Shown here: piece by piece, positions 16,645-26,371 of the stretch
How the letters are laid out: every line of letters begins with the position of its first letter
Position numbering within the stretch: the stretch's first letter is position 1
DNA from: an uncultured Acidobacteriota bacterium
Lineage (GTDB): Bacteria > Acidobacteriota > CAIWXX01
Direction: 5' to 3'
Length of the DNA: 64,000 nucleotides
Assembly: GCA_903916735.1 (NCBI GenBank)
Contig: CAIWXX010000082.1
Span: 1 to 64,000, forward strand
Notes under the pieces: generated by a model
What the model was told of the DNA's origin: nothing
The model's input: only the letters and a program-made list of their open reading frames with translations
The model's database searches: none
Translations under genes and position numbers: made by a program

Positions 16645-17778
16645 ATGGCCGTTACTGAGGATAAAAATCAAGCACGATCCAAGGCTGTAGAGCTCGCTGT
16701 CGGGCAGATCGAAAAAGCATTCGGCAAAGGTTCTATAATGCGCCTCGGGCAGCGCGATGCGCTCGTCCAGGTGCCAGTCATTCCAACCGGATCGGTATCG
16801 ATCGATTCTGCGCTTGGCATCGGCGGCTTCCCGCGCGGCCGCGTTGTTGAGGTGTACGGCCCGGAAGCCTCCGGCAAGACGACACTCGCTCTGCATGTCG
16901 TTGCCGAGGCACAGGCCAAAGGGGGAATGGCTGCGTTCATCGACGCTGAACATGCCCTCGATCCGCGTTACGCACACAATCTGGGCGTCGATGTCGATAA
17001 TCTCCTGCTCTCCCAACCGGACTCGGGTGAACAGGCTCTCGAGATCTGTGAAATCCTCATTCGTAGCAATGCTATTGACATCTGCGTCATTGACTCGGTT
17101 GCAGCTCTCGTCCCCAGAGCCGAACTTGAAGGCGAAATGGGCGATCAGCAAATGGGACTGCAGGCACGGCTGATGAGCCAAGCTCTGCGAAAACTGACTG
17201 CGATCGTAAGCCGTAGCCATACCTGTCTGGTTTTCATCAACCAGATCCGCGAAAAAATCGGAGTCTTTTTTGGTAACCCGGAAACGACCACGGGCGGGCG
17301 CGCACTGAAATTTTATTCATCACTTCGAGTGGAGGTCCGGCGAGGCCAATCGATCAAGGATGGCGACAAGATCATCGGGGCCGAAACCAAGGTCAAGATC
17401 GTGAAGAACAAGCTGGCGCCGCCGTTCCGCGATGCCATCGTCGAGATCTATTACGGCGAAGGCATTTCGAAGGAGCTTGATCTTGTCGATGTCGGCGTCG
17501 AGCATAAGATCGTCGAAAAAAGCGGTGCCTGGTATTCACTTGATGGCGAACGCCTCGGCCAGGGTCGGGAATCCGTGAGGAAGTTCTTGCGCGAGAACCA
17601 TGACATTCGGGGAAAACTCGAAACCCGTGTCCGAACGGCACTTGGGTTTATCCCGCCTCTGCCACCGGTGGCGCCGCAGGCTGACGGCAAACCGGCTGCT
17701 GACGGCAAACCGGCTGCTGACAGCAAACTTGCTGCTGAGGGCAAACCGTCAAAGGAACACACTCCCGCAAAATCGTAG
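16645..17778 (+). CDS. recA: Recombinase RecA
   Basis: This 377-residue protein is the strand-exchange recombinase and SOS co-protease. It starts at the ATG at 16645, with AGGAGGA seven bases upstream; the frame is open ten codons earlier. The Walker A motif GPEASGKT is at 72-79. Walker B lies in [18 protein letters not shown], loop L2 in [22 protein letters not shown], with the core otherwise normal. The C-terminal tail is unusual: four near-perfect six-residue repeats of DGKPAA type replace the acidic tail. No LexA box that I recognise lies upstream. It is convergent with the FHA-kinase gene. Confidence 0.97.
   Translation: MAVTEDKNQARSKAVELAVGQIEKAFGKGSIMRLGQRDALVQVPVIPTGSVSIDSALGIGGFPRGRVVEVYGPEASGKTTLALHVVAEAQAKGGMAAFIDAEHALDPRYAHNLGVDVDNLLLSQPDSGEQALEICEILIRSNAIDICVIDSVAALVPRAELEGEMGDQQMGLQARLMSQALRKLTAIVSRSHTCLVFINQIREKIGVFFGNPETTTGGRALKFYSSLRVEVRRGQSIKDGDKIIGAETKVKIVKNKLAPPFRDAIVEIYYGEGISKELDLVDVGVEHKIVEKSGAWYSLDGERLGQGRESVRKFLRENHDIRGKLETRVRTALGFIPPLPPVAPQADGKPAADGKPAADSKLAAEGKPSKEHTPAKS
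17683..17748 (+). repeat. recA: 18-bp tandem repeat encoding the RecA tail
   Basis: Units start at 17683, 17701, 17719 and 17737 (last one partial). The first two are identical and read DGKPAA. The third and fourth differ at a few bases. Confidence 0.85.
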
Positions 17779-17834
17779 CCACGGATTCTCCTCCGCGATT
17801 CCCATTCTGGAGAGGCGATGAATCCGAGACGATT

Positions 17835-19478
17835 TTAATTTCCTGATGTCGGCGTCGGGGTTGCCGGCGTTGCCCAAATCGGCAGTGTCACGTGGATTGT
17901 CGTTCCTTGCCCCTCGGCGCTTTCCACCGCCACCTCACCGCCATGCACTTCCACGAGCTTCTTCACGATAGCCATCCCAAGGCCGATCCCGCGCCTCTTT
18001 CCGTATGTGACGAAGGGTTCGAAGACCGTCTTCCGGATCGGTTCAGGCATGCCGCAACCGGTATCGGTAAAAGACACATGCATGCGGCGCTCTTCTTCGT
18101 GGACTGTAACGCTGAACATCCCGCCATTCGGCATTGCCTCGCGCGCATTGTTGGCAATGTTGAAGATAACACGAGAAAATTTATCGCGGTCCAGCATCAC
18201 GGCACCGTCAAAGTGGAAATCCTTGATGACTTGAATTCCGCTTCGCGCCATGCTTTCTTCAAGCGACTCCAATGCCTCATCCAGCACATCCCGGATGTTG
18301 CATTTATTTGTATTGAGTCGCTCTTCGCCTGAGGCATAAGCAAGAATCTCCCCGGTCATGCCGACGAGCCTGTCGATTTCCCTGAGAATTCGTGCCGACC
18401 AGCTACGAATCTGATCGTCATTCGTGCTCATGCTGATCATCTCGGCCCAGCCGCTCACCGACGCGATCGGATTCTTGAGATCGTGAATGATGCTGCTGGC
18501 CATCCGCCCGATCGCGCTCAGTTTTTCGCTTCGCTTGCTCTCTTCGATCAATTGCATATTTTCGATGGCCATTGCCGCCTGGTTGGCGAAAGCTTCAAGG
18601 AGATTGATGTCCTCATGTTGAAACCGGGAAAAGCGGCTGCCCAGATAGATGACGCCGATAACCTGCTGTTCGCGGTTCTTCAAAGGGACGCAAAGAATGG
18701 CTTTCAAATTCAGTCCAACGACACTCCGCTGGTCTCTGAACCTTTCGTCTTCAAAGGCATTCTCAGTGATAACGGCCTTGCCGGTGCGGCTGACCTCCCG
18801 TGCGATGCTCATCGAAAAGGCGGCTTCCTGGACATCCCGCCGTTCCATGCCTCGAGCAATGCGGATGTCGAGCTCTCCCGAGGCGTTTCGAAGCATGAGG
18901 AAGCCATTCTCCGCATGGAGCACGCCGATCGCCAGATCGATGACTTTTTCAAAAAGAAGCCCGGTTTCGTGAACCTCATTCAGAGTGCCGGCGACTTCAT
19001 AAAGAGTTGTCAGCCGTCGGTGTTCTCGATCCAGCAATTCGGCGCTGTCCAAGGCTCGCCGCAACCCTGTTTCGATTTCCGCAAGCCCCAGGACTTCGCC
19101 GGCTTTCTTCTTTGACCTGCCGACGCCGCTCTGCAAAGCTCTAACATTTTCAATCAGCGACGTTACAGATGTGCTGATGTTGCTGGAAGTTGCATTTTTG
19201 CCGGAACTGTCGATGTAATGATAAATGACCTGTCCGAAACGAATCTCGTCGCCCATATTCAAAGTAGTTTCGACAATCCGCCGTCCATTGACGAATGTGC
19301 CCAGCCGGCTATTGAGATCTTTTAAAAACGCGTTCTCACCCTCGAACTGAATTTGGGCGTGAATGCGCGAAATCGAACCATGCCGTAGGATAATCGTATT
19401 CTGATCGCTGCGGCCTATCGATATGACTTCTCCTTTGAGTGGGATATCGTTTCCGCCGGCGTCTCTCAGGTAAGGCAT
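17835..19478 (-). CDS. FHA-GAF sensor histidine kinase
   Basis: This is a 547-residue soluble kinase. Residues 1-95 form an FHA phosphothreonine-binding domain (GEVISIGRSDQNTIIL, GSISRIHAQI, LNSRLGTFVNGRRI). Residues of about 165-310 form a GAF domain (TLYEVAGTLNEVHETGLLF, AILCVPLKNREQQVIGVIYL). The kinase core has the His in SSIIHDLKNPIASVSGW and ATP-binding boxes NIANNAREAMPNGG, DTGCGMPE and GIGLGMAIVKKLVEVHGG. There are no membrane segments, so it senses an internal signal or receives phospho-signals through FHA. This architecture is typical of Deltaproteobacteria and Acidobacteriota. No response regulator is adjacent, so it is an orphan kinase. Confidence 0.9.
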   Translation of the reverse strand: MPYLRDAGGNDIPLKGEVISIGRSDQNTIILRHGSISRIHAQIQFEGENAFLKDLNSRLGTFVNGRRIVETTLNMGDEIRFGQVIYHYIDSSGKNATSSNISTSVTSLIENVRALQSGVGRSKKKAGEVLGLAEIETGLRRALDSAELLDREHRRLTTLYEVAGTLNEVHETGLLFEKVIDLAIGVLHAENGFLMLRNASGELDIRIARGMERRDVQEAAFSMSIAREVSRTGKAVITENAFEDERFRDQRSVVGLNLKAILCVPLKNREQQVIGVIYLGSRFSRFQHEDINLLEAFANQAAMAIENMQLIEESKRSEKLSAIGRMASSIIHDLKNPIASVSGWAEMISMSTNDDQIRSWSARILREIDRLVGMTGEILAYASGEERLNTNKCNIRDVLDEALESLEESMARSGIQVIKDFHFDGAVMLDRDKFSRVIFNIANNAREAMPNGGMFSVTVHEEERRMHVSFTDTGCGMPEPIRKTVFEPFVTYGKRRGIGLGMAIVKKLVEVHGGEVAVESAEGQGTTIHVTLPIWATPATPTPTSGN

Positions 19479-19657
19479 ATTAGTCGTCCCTTAATAATAC
19501 CATCTTGGCATGGCGCAGAAAAACGAGGTGGAGAAAAGGAGCAATGGATATTCTCCCTCCGGCAGCCATCACTGTAACTTGATCGCATTCCGGCTTGTCT
19601 CCAAGCTCATCCTCCAGTAGCATATCAATCGACAATTTGGAGGAACGTGGCCCACTC

Positions 19658-20365
19658 ATGAAAATGACCGTTATCATCCCGACATACAACGAGGGCGAAA
19701 ACCTCCGCTTGCTGACGGAATCGATCCTACAACTCGGGCTTGATTTTCGCATTCTGATCGTCGATGACAATTCCCCCGATGGAACGGGTCGGATCGCCGA
19801 CGACATGGCCGCGGCAATCCCCGCTATCGGCGTGTTGCATCGGCCCGGCCGCGAGGGCTACGGACGCGCTCTGACGGCAGGATTCCGACATGTACTGGCA
19901 CACGAGCCCGAGGTCGAGGCGCTACTCAGCATGGACGCTGACTTCTCTCACCAACCCCGTTACCTTCCGGTTTTTGCACAGGCACTCATCGACCATGACG
20001 TTGTGATCGGGTCGCGATATGTCCGCGGCGGGGGGGTTGCAAACTGGGGCCTTCATCGCCGACTTCTCAGCCGGGGCGGCAACCTGTACACGCGATGCAT
20101 CACCGGGCTCGCCATCAGAGACTGCACATCGGGATTTGCAGCATATCGCAGGCGAGTACTCGAATCTCTCAAATTTGAAGACCTGGGAGCCCAAGGTTAC
20201 TCATTCCTCATCGAGCTCAAATTCCTGATTGCCCAGAGCGGGGCGTCGGTTAAGGAGATTCCGATCACCTTTATCGAGAGGCAACGAGGCACATCAAAGA
20301 TGCATCTCGGAATCGCAGCTGAAGCTCTGCTCCTGGCCTGGAAGTTGAGGGCCAAACGTCGCTAA
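19658..20365 (+). CDS. Polyprenol-phosphate mannosyltransferase-like GT2 (DPM1 type)
   Basis: This 235-residue cytoplasmic-face glycosyltransferase transfers a sugar from an NDP-sugar to a polyprenyl phosphate. The N-terminus MTVIIPTYNEGENL and RILIVDDNSPDGTGRIAD are standard GT2. The metal-binding motif is in LLSMDADFSHQP, and GSRYVRGGGVANW and CTSGFAAYRRRVLE are characteristic of the DPM1 subfamily. It lacks the C-terminal membrane domain of many bacterial members. I prefer the ATG at 19658; the frame opens 21 codons earlier with a serine-rich run unlike the family. Donor sugar and final acceptor are not shown. Confidence 0.88.
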   Translation: MKMTVIIPTYNEGENLRLLTESILQLGLDFRILIVDDNSPDGTGRIADDMAAAIPAIGVLHRPGREGYGRALTAGFRHVLAHEPEVEALLSMDADFSHQPRYLPVFAQALIDHDVVIGSRYVRGGGVANWGLHRRLLSRGGNLYTRCITGLAIRDCTSGFAAYRRRVLESLKFEDLGAQGYSFLIELKFLIAQSGASVKEIPITFIERQRGTSKMHLGIAAEALLLAWKLRAKRR

Positions 20366-20418
20366 ACGGTCGGCATTTTTTTCGCGGGACCGATCACACC
20401 CCAGCAGTGGTAGTCAGC

Positions 20419-20919
20419 CTACTTGTGTCCGGGCATACAGGTGAATTGTCCTTTGGAAATATAAATGTCAAATTGAAAAGACCGAACATCGTATTCTCCG
20501 AGGCTGGCGGGCATATCAGGCAGTCCAAAACGACCGTTGCTATATGCCGAATAAGACCAATCCAGGTAGGATCCGGTAAATGCTCCATTTTCATTGTAGT
20601 GAAAGTCAAAACTCCACTGGTCCCTCGTTGGACAATTCCTGATGTAGAACGGCGTGAAATAAGGCTGATTGAGCACCGCGTCCACAGTACCATTTCCGAA
20701 TGGAGGGTATGACTCATCAATCACATATTCTTCGATTGCGGTTGACATATTGCGGAGGTCCGACATAGTTCTCTTCTGTTTGCCTCGGTGGATCGCCGAG
20801 ATGAGCCCAGGTATTGAGAGCCCGGCAATGATACCAATAAGCGCAATCGTGATGAGGAGCTCGACAAGAGAAAACCCCGCTGACTTTCGACGCAAACAGA
20901 AAAACGCGCTGAAATTCAT
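20419..20919 (-). CDS. Type IV pilin-like / type II secretion pseudopilin
   Basis: This 166-residue protein has a short positively charged leader (CLRRKSA) and the class III cleavage site GFSLVELLITIALIGI, with Gly before the N-methylated Phe and the conserved Glu at +5. A hydrophobic helix then a globular domain resemble GspG/PilE pseudopilins (NMSTAIEEYVIDESYPP). GGTGA lies about eight bases before the ATG at 20919; a GTG four codons earlier is possible. No other secretion or pilus genes are near, so it is an isolated minor-pilin-like gene whose assembly machinery must be elsewhere. Confidence 0.85.
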   Translation of the reverse strand: MNFSAFFCLRRKSAGFSLVELLITIALIGIIAGLSIPGLISAIHRGKQKRTMSDLRNMSTAIEEYVIDESYPPFGNGTVDAVLNQPYFTPFYIRNCPTRDQWSFDFHYNENGAFTGSYLDWSYSAYSNGRFGLPDMPASLGEYDVRSFQFDIYISKGQFTCMPGHK

Positions 20920-21049
20920 AATGATAGTCACCGCAAAACTGGTGCCATATTAATATATTCTTAACAATCAGTAATTTATAGTGAATATGTGGCCACCAGG
21001 AGCAAAAAAATGTCGATGTGTGACAAAATTTTGGCACAATAAAGGCGGG

Positions 21050-21119
21050 GAGCATTCGCGATTATGCCCTATCACAGGTCTTGCCATTTTGTACACAGAT
21101 TTCACCGATTAGGCACTAA
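21050..21119 (-). repeat. Dispersed intergenic repeat of about 60-75 bp, copy A
   Basis: The reverse strand of 21061-21120 aligns without gaps to 37409-37468 at roughly 80% identity. Shared runs include ATCGGTGAAAT and ACAAAATGGCAA. Similarity fades toward 21045. It begins at the cysE stop codon. Confidence 0.7.
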
Positions 21120-22042
21120 AGTTCTTCCTCTCGTGTGATCCGCTGTAAGTGTGGTTCATGAGTGACTTTGGTGTAGGGAGGAACCGAGCTTGTAAGCCAC
21201 ACATTCCCACCTATGACTGAACCACGCCCGATGACCGTATTGCCGCCCAGGATCGTTGCCCCAGAATAAATGATGACATCATCTTCAATGGTCGGGTGCC
21301 TTTTATTCCCTCGTATGATTTCACCCTCCTTACTTTTCGGAAAACTCAGAGCCCCCAAAGTCACGCCTTGATAAATCTTGACCCGATTGCCGATATCGGT
21401 CGTCTCTCCAATAACAATCCCCGTGCCATGATCCATGAAGAATGACTCACCGATTCGAGCCCCTGGGTGAATATCAACACCGGTCCTGCTGTGAGCGAAC
21501 TCGGTCATGATGCGCGGCAGGAGAGGCACGCCGAGTTCCTGAAGGCTGTGAGCAATGCGGTAAATGGTGATCGCCCTGAACCCTGGATAGCTGAAGATGA
21601 CTTCGTCAAAGCCCGTCGCCGCCGGATCCCCATCATAAGCGGCACGCACATCCATCGCAAGAACGCGGCGGATTTCAGGAAGGCTTCTCAGAAGCTCCAC
21701 CACAGCATCCTCGGCGAACGGCCGGCATTCCGACTCCGGCATCCGGCAATTACGACGGCATCGGTGCATAATGGCCAGATAGACCTGATCGGTGAGATCT
21801 TCGGCCAGTGTGTCCATGACAGATCCGACGTGAAACTGGATGTTCCCCGCGCTCAGATCTTGGAAACCGAAATATCCAGGATAGAGAATCTCCAGGATGC
21901 GCTCCAGGATGGATATGACCATTTCGCGTGATGGTAGCGGGGATCCGCCGATATTTTCCTGGTTTACATCGAAACGCCCGTATGTGGCAACCAGGTCGCC
22001 GACAAATGCCGAAAGTTGCCCCTTGATCAGATCCTTCCCCAT
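21116..22042 (-). CDS. cysE: Serine O-acetyltransferase
   Basis: This 308-residue enzyme acetylates serine with acetyl-CoA as the first step of cysteine synthesis. The N-terminal helical half resembles the long EpsC/CysE form. The C-terminal half is a left-handed beta-helix of hexapeptide repeats ([52 protein letters not shown]). The conserved [15 protein letters not shown] loop with catalytic His is present. It lacks the usual C-terminal Ile that docks to cysteine synthase and ends REEEL. No cysK is nearby. Confidence 0.93.
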   Translation of the reverse strand: MGKDLIKGQLSAFVGDLVATYGRFDVNQENIGGSPLPSREMVISILERILEILYPGYFGFQDLSAGNIQFHVGSVMDTLAEDLTDQVYLAIMHRCRRNCRMPESECRPFAEDAVVELLRSLPEIRRVLAMDVRAAYDGDPAATGFDEVIFSYPGFRAITIYRIAHSLQELGVPLLPRIMTEFAHSRTGVDIHPGARIGESFFMDHGTGIVIGETTDIGNRVKIYQGVTLGALSFPKSKEGEIIRGNKRHPTIEDDVIIYSGATILGGNTVIGRGSVIGGNVWLTSSVPPYTKVTHEPHLQRITREEEL

Positions 22043-22401
22043 ATCTCTATCTCCTCTGTCTCTCTTCTCTCATTCACTGAGCGATTATAGCAGAGGATAG
22101 AAAGTGCCGCCGCGTAACGGAGGAGGGCGCCGAAATCCGCGGATAAGGAATGGCGGCAAGCCATCAGATAATCTCGATAGACCCGGCATGACGGCTCGGC
22201 AGGAGCCTCGCCCTCCCAAACCATCGATCAGGGTAATGCTTGATATGCAGAGGAGATGGCTCGGCATCCTCGTGAGGGCCATGCCCGCAGAGGCTTCGAA
22301 GCCATTTTGTCGCAACAGGCGTGTGCTTACTCGTGGATAGGTGGGGCTGATAGCGCCTTGACTTCCTAGGCAGCGGATGGTAGAAATACACCGCCCTGAG
22401 C
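22043..22401. other. Intergenic region upstream of tRNA-Asp with a REP-like element
   Basis: I find no gene. A GC-rich REP-like palindrome lies at 22193-22218. Frames crossing it give the GRGSCRA/EGEAPAEP peptides often mis-annotated from such repeats. Confidence 0.6.
22193..22218. repeat. REP-like palindrome
   Basis: GGCTCGGCAGGAGCC followed by TCGCCCTCCCA resembles, with changes, the AGCCGGC...GCCGGCGCTCCCAGG elements around the transposase at 483-1214. This suggests a non-autonomous relative mobilised by a RAYT. Confidence 0.5.
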
Positions 22402-22478
22402 GGGGTCGTAGTTCAGCTGGTTAGAACGCCGGCCTGTCACGCCGGAGGTCGCGAGTTCGAGTCTCGTCGGCCCCGCCA
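22402..22478 (+). tRNA. tRNA-Asp (GTC)
   Basis: A 77-nt cloverleaf: the acceptor stem GGGGTCG pairs with CGGCCCC, the D-arm is GTTCAGCTGGTTAGAAC, the anticodon stem CCGGC/GCCGG closes loop CTGTCAC with anticodon GTC at 22436-22438, the T-arm is GCGAGTTCGAGTCTCGT, and CCA is encoded. Confidence 0.97.
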
Positions 22479-22584
22479 TTCATTTATTGATGCTGAAAGC
22501 ATCGAGTGATCTCGCTTCGCGCTGCATCTCTCTTTCTTCCGGCTGATCACTTCGGCCAGAGCCATTCACTTCCCAGGTCGCTCT

Positions 22585-24900
22585 TTACGAACTGGTTTCC
22601 TTTTCTAAGGTCATTTGCCTGGATGGTTCTGGAGCAGGGCTTTGAGGAAGACTTTTATAATTGAAAACCAACAGATCATCCTGCACGTCAATCGTGACTG
22701 TTCCGCCGCCTTCGAGCCGGCCGAAAAGGATCTCCTCAGTGAGCGGATTCCGAACGTCGGTCTGGATGAGTCGAGCGAGTGGCCTGGCTCCATAAATTGG
22801 ATCGTAACCCTTCTTCGCCAGCCAAGCTCGTGCATCGGGCTGCAGGGTGATGGCCACATGCCGTTCAGCGAGCTGCGCTTCCACCTGGAAGACAAATTTT
22901 TCGACGATCATTTCCATGACGTTCGGCGTGAGGGGAGCGAAGTGGACGATGACATCCAGGCGGTTGCGGAATTCCGGGCTGAATGTCTTCTCGATGGCGT
23001 TCCGTGACCGCGCCTGAGCTTCCCCTTTTTTATTTTCCGTAAACCCGATTGATCCCTCACTCATCTCCCGCGAACCCGCATTCGAAGTCATGATGAGGAC
23101 GACATGGCGAAAATCCGCCTTCCGGCCGTTGTTATCCGTCAACGTGGCGTGATCCATGACCTGAAGCAGGATGTTGAACAGATCAGGATGCGCCTTTTCG
23201 ATTTCATCCAGCAGGACGACGCTATAGGGATGAGTGCGAACAGCATCAACCAGCAGCCCGCCCTGTTCGAATCCAACATAGCCGGGAGGAGCTCCGATGA
23301 GACGGGCCACAGAGTGTTTTTCCATGTATTCGCTCATGTCGTAGCGAAGGAATTCATTGCCTAGATGAAGAGCCAGCTGCTTGGCGAGCTCCGTTTTGCC
23401 GACTCCCGTGGGTCCGGCGAACAGAAAGCATCCAACGGGACGATCGGGCTGGCCGAGTCCCGCGCGCGACCTCTTAATGGCCGTGGCGACGGCCGCCACG
23501 GCTTCGCTCTGTCCGAAGACGACGCGCTGGAGCGATTCTTCAATCGTCTTCAGCCGTTTCTTCTCGGATGCCGTTGCCTGTTGCTCGGGAATGCCTGCCA
23601 TGCGCGCCACGATTCGTTCTATCTCGGCAACACCGACGATCTTGGGAGTATCGAATGGAGTCTGCAGCTTCAACATCGCGCCCGCTTCATCGAGAACATC
23701 GATGGCGCTATCGGGGAGGCGCTGACCACGAAGATGTCGCGCCGCAAGCTTTGGCGCCGCATCCAGCGCTCCCTCCGTATAGGTCAGATGGTGATGTTCT
23801 TCGTATCGGGGTTTCAGCCCGTGCAGGATGCGAATGGTTTCATCAATGCTTGGCTCTTCGATCGGGATTTTTCTGAATCGTCGAGCCAGGGCGTGATCCT
23901 TTTCAATTTGCTTGAACTCTTCGAAGGTCGTGGACCCGACGACGCGCATGCTTCCATCGGTGAGCACCGGCTTGATCAGATTCGCAAGATCCAGTGTGCC
24001 GCCGCTGGCGGCACCCGTCCCGATGAGCGTATGGATTTCATCGATGAAAAGGATCGGCATCGTTCGCTTTTTCAAAGCCGCAACAACATTTTTAAAACGC
24101 TCTTCAAAATCGCCGCGATAACGGGTCCCGGCCAGGAGCGATCCGGTGTCCAGAGCGAAGATTTCGGCGCCCTTGAGTGATGGCGGTATGTCGTCATCCA
24201 GCAGTCGGCGGGCGAGGCCTTCGGCAAGGGCCGTCTTGCCGACTCCCGTTTCACCGACGAAAACCGGATTGTTCTTGCGGCGGCGACAAAGGACTTCGAT
24301 GGTCCGCTGCAGCTCCGTCGTTCGGCCAATCAACGGATCCAGCTTGCCCGCCCGGGCCAACTCAGTCAGGTTCAGCGTAAAGGCGGCGAGGATGTCGCGT
24401 ACGGGAGCAGGCGATGATTCATCGCCCTGTGGGTCCTTTGATGGCGATAACGGCTGTTCGGCGAAAGGGACTTTTGAAATTCCATGCGATATATATCGCA
24501 GCACATCCAGGCGTGTGACGCCCTGAGATGCGAGGAGATAGGCTGCGTGGGAACGGGGCCGTTCGAGCACGGATGCGAGCACATCTCCGGCATCGGCTTC
24601 TTTCCGGCCTGAACTCTGGACATGGAGAACAGCCGTTCGGAGCACGGTTCGGAAAGCAATCGTCTGATCCGGTTCACGAACAGCGCCGGGCGGAAGATGC
24701 TCCAGCGTTTCTTCGAAAAACGCTTCGAGATCCTTTTTTAAGGCCGCCACATCGGCACCGCACGCGGTGAGAATTTTGTCCCCGTCCAGATCGTGTAGGA
24801 GAGCGTAGAGAAGATGTTCGAGCGTCAGGTAAATATGGCGTCGCGTAATGGCTTGGCGCCGAGCGTCGTTCAGAACAATTTCAAGCGCAGGGCTAAACAT
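22585..24900 (-). CDS. clpA: ATP-dependent Clp protease ATP-binding subunit ClpA
   Basis: This 771-residue Hsp100 unfoldase feeds substrates to ClpP. The start at 24900 (MFSPALEIVLNDARRQA) matches the ClpA N-domain and has GGAGAAGG upstream; the frame remains open 112 codons further but those codons do not fit the family. Domains are Clp_N (1-150), D1 with Walker A GETGVGKT and DEIHTLIGTG, and D2 with Walker A GPTGVGKT, LLDEIEKAHPD and GARPLARLIQ. The ClpP-docking loop is SIGFTENKKG (IGF in place of the usual IGL). There is no M-domain, which separates it from ClpB/ClpC. It lies 205 bp downstream of clpS, the adaptor for N-degron substrates. No clpP is in the window. Confidence 0.95.
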   Translation of the reverse strand: MFSPALEIVLNDARRQAITRRHIYLTLEHLLYALLHDLDGDKILTACGADVAALKKDLEAFFEETLEHLPPGAVREPDQTIAFRTVLRTAVLHVQSSGRKEADAGDVLASVLERPRSHAAYLLASQGVTRLDVLRYISHGISKVPFAEQPLSPSKDPQGDESSPAPVRDILAAFTLNLTELARAGKLDPLIGRTTELQRTIEVLCRRRKNNPVFVGETGVGKTALAEGLARRLLDDDIPPSLKGAEIFALDTGSLLAGTRYRGDFEERFKNVVAALKKRTMPILFIDEIHTLIGTGAASGGTLDLANLIKPVLTDGSMRVVGSTTFEEFKQIEKDHALARRFRKIPIEEPSIDETIRILHGLKPRYEEHHHLTYTEGALDAAPKLAARHLRGQRLPDSAIDVLDEAGAMLKLQTPFDTPKIVGVAEIERIVARMAGIPEQQATASEKKRLKTIEESLQRVVFGQSEAVAAVATAIKRSRAGLGQPDRPVGCFLFAGPTGVGKTELAKQLALHLGNEFLRYDMSEYMEKHSVARLIGAPPGYVGFEQGGLLVDAVRTHPYSVVLLDEIEKAHPDLFNILLQVMDHATLTDNNGRKADFRHVVLIMTSNAGSREMSEGSIGFTENKKGEAQARSRNAIEKTFSPEFRNRLDVIVHFAPLTPNVMEMIVEKFVFQVEAQLAERHVAITLQPDARAWLAKKGYDPIYGARPLARLIQTDVRNPLTEEILFGRLEGGGTVTIDVQDDLLVFNYKSLPQSPAPEPSRQMTLEKETSS

Positions 24901-25105
24901 GTCCTTCTCCACGCGATACACATGCTGACGTGCACCGTCCATAGTGATGGTAGCACGAGAGAGCGATGAAAAGCGATCTGCCCAGATGAAATACGGGAGG
25001 GCGAGTCCCATGGCCGGCCGTGAAGCCATTTCGAGGACGCCGTGCGAGGACGCTCGCTTTCCCAGCACCCGACCGATGGTGTGATGATGAACACACGACG
25101 ATCCG

Positions 25106-25420
25106 CTATGCCTCCTCGATGCTGGCTCGCAGCGGAAACCCCTCTTCAGCCGCGCGTTCATGGACCCGGGCCACTTTTGTCTCGGCAACTTCATAAGGAT
25201 ATGCGCCACAGACGCCATGCCCCTCCAGATGCACATGCATCATGATTCGATATGCCTCAGCCGGGGATTTTTGAAAAATGGATTCCAGGATTTGAACAAC
25301 AAATTCCATGGTCGTGTAATCGTCATTATGCAGTATGACGCGAAAAAGATCCGGCTTTTTAACTTCAGGAGCGGTCTTCTGGAGGATCTCCCCCTCAGTC
25401 CCGCGCTTCTCAGTCGGCAT
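25106..25420 (-). CDS. clpS: ClpS, N-end rule adaptor for ClpAP
   Basis: This adaptor of about 104 residues delivers proteins with N-terminal bulky residues to ClpA. The core RVILHNDDYTTMEFVVQILESIF contains the N-degron-binding Asn and Asp pair; HVHLEGHGVCGAYPYEVAETK is the usual second half. I place the start at the ATG at 25420 (MPTEKRGTEGEIL); a GTG at 25453 is also in frame but falls within a strong stem-loop. Synteny with clpA on the same strand supports the call. Confidence 0.93.
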   Translation of the reverse strand: MPTEKRGTEGEILQKTAPEVKKPDLFRVILHNDDYTTMEFVVQILESIFQKSPAEAYRIMMHVHLEGHGVCGAYPYEVAETKVARVHERAAEEGFPLRASIEEA

Positions 25421-25431
25421 CGCTGTGACGT

Positions 25432-25463
25432 GAGCCCCGCGCGGCACAGCCACGCGGGGTCTC
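25432..25463. other. Stem-loop between fmdB and clpS
   Basis: CCCCGCG at 25435-25441 pairs with CGCGGGG at 25453-25459 around an 11-nt loop, with outer GAG/CTC pairing. No T-run follows on either strand, so it is more likely an mRNA-stability or attenuating hairpin than a terminator. It covers the alternative GTG start of clpS. Confidence 0.5.
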
Positions 25464-25476
25464 AGTTGTTGGCAGG

Positions 25477-25779
25477 TTATGTTTCCGAAGAAACGCGGGT
25501 CCCGTCAGAAGAAGCCGCCGTCGAAGTTTCCTTCGATACAGAGCTCTTCTCGACGGTTGTCTGTGGTGAGCTTTTTGCGCCGGAGCCATTGTTGTCTCCT
25601 TTGCGCCCATAATCTGTGATATACCACCCGGTACCCTTGAAGTGGATCGCAGAGGACGAAATCAATTTCTCCACTCTGCCTCCACAGGTCGGGCAGATTT
25701 TTAACGGGGCATCAGAAAATTTCTGGATGACCTCGGTTTTTCCATCGCAATTCAGGCAACTGTACTCATAAAGGGGCAC
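25477..25779 (-). CDS. FmdB family zinc-ribbon protein
   Basis: This 100-residue protein starts MPLYEYSCLNCDGKTEV. It has the zinc-ribbon pairs CLNC and CPTC and the KLISSSAIHFKGTGWYITDY stretch that ends the conserved FmdB core. A Ser/Thr/Lys-rich unstructured tail follows. FmdB-like proteins are widespread and are called putative regulators, without a proven common function. It precedes clpS-clpA by a short gap that carries a stem-loop. Confidence 0.88.
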   Translation of the reverse strand: MPLYEYSCLNCDGKTEVIQKFSDAPLKICPTCGGRVEKLISSSAIHFKGTGWYITDYGRKGDNNGSGAKSSPQTTVEKSSVSKETSTAASSDGTRVSSET

Positions 25780-25986
25780 TGAAAACCATCACCTCCCTCT
25801 CACCTTACAATTTCAATGGTAGCTCTTACGAGCGGTGCTGTCAAGGCAGCCGCCTTCATGCCCAATGCTTTCTATTAAAAATCAATAAGATGAAACGCAA
25901 CTAGAATAGGCTGGGGCTAACCAACATGAGCTATTAAGCACTCATTTCTCATATCATTTACAAAATAAGAGTAAATTTCATAGTAT

Positions 25987-26328
25987 ATGTATAATTTGAG
26001 GCAATTTTTGAACGCCATTGGGAATTTTAGGAAAAGCGCCCTTCTCACTCTCATGTTCGGATTCCTCTTCAGCGCACGCAGTGCGTCGCCAGCCGTCCAT
26101 GAGGGGGATTTAATATTCCAAACTTCGCTTTCTACCCAGAGCATAGAAATTCAGCGCGCTACCGGTTCTCTCTACAGTCATATGGGAATCATCTTCTTTG
26201 ATAATGGCAAGCCATTCGTCTTCGAAGCGAAACTACTGGGTCGTCCTGCAGAGAGAGCGATGCGCGATAGACGGGTGCTTCCACTTCGATTCGCCACAGA
26301 ACGTGGTTCACACACTTCTTCTCTTTAA
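25987..26328 (+). pseudogene. Truncated YiiX/YebB-like (NlpC/P60-related) cysteine hydrolase
   Basis: The 113-codon frame has a hydrophobic leader, then [20 protein letters not shown] and [20 protein letters not shown], which are the N-terminal half of YiiX/YebB-like C92 hydrolases with the catalytic His in YSHMGI. The sequence then loses similarity ([12 protein letters not shown] onward) and stops where the family should continue for another 60-100 residues with its second catalytic region. This looks like a 3'-truncated remnant. The surrounding 25860-26040 stretch is unusually AT-rich. Confidence 0.55.
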
Positions 26329-26371
26329 TATGGTATCATTTTTCGGTATAGCGACATCAGAGGGGGTGTTC

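Noticed and set aside
22085-22340. Short genes on both strands upstream of tRNA-Asp
   Set aside because: Their peptides (GRGSCRA and EGEAPAEP types) are translations of a REP-like palindrome.
24901-25236. 112-codon N-terminal extension of clpA
   Set aside because: It runs into clpS and has no resemblance to the Clp N-domain; a good ribosome site precedes the internal ATG at 24900.
25432-25463. Rho-independent terminator between fmdB and clpS
   Set aside because: The stem is strong but no T-run follows on either strand.
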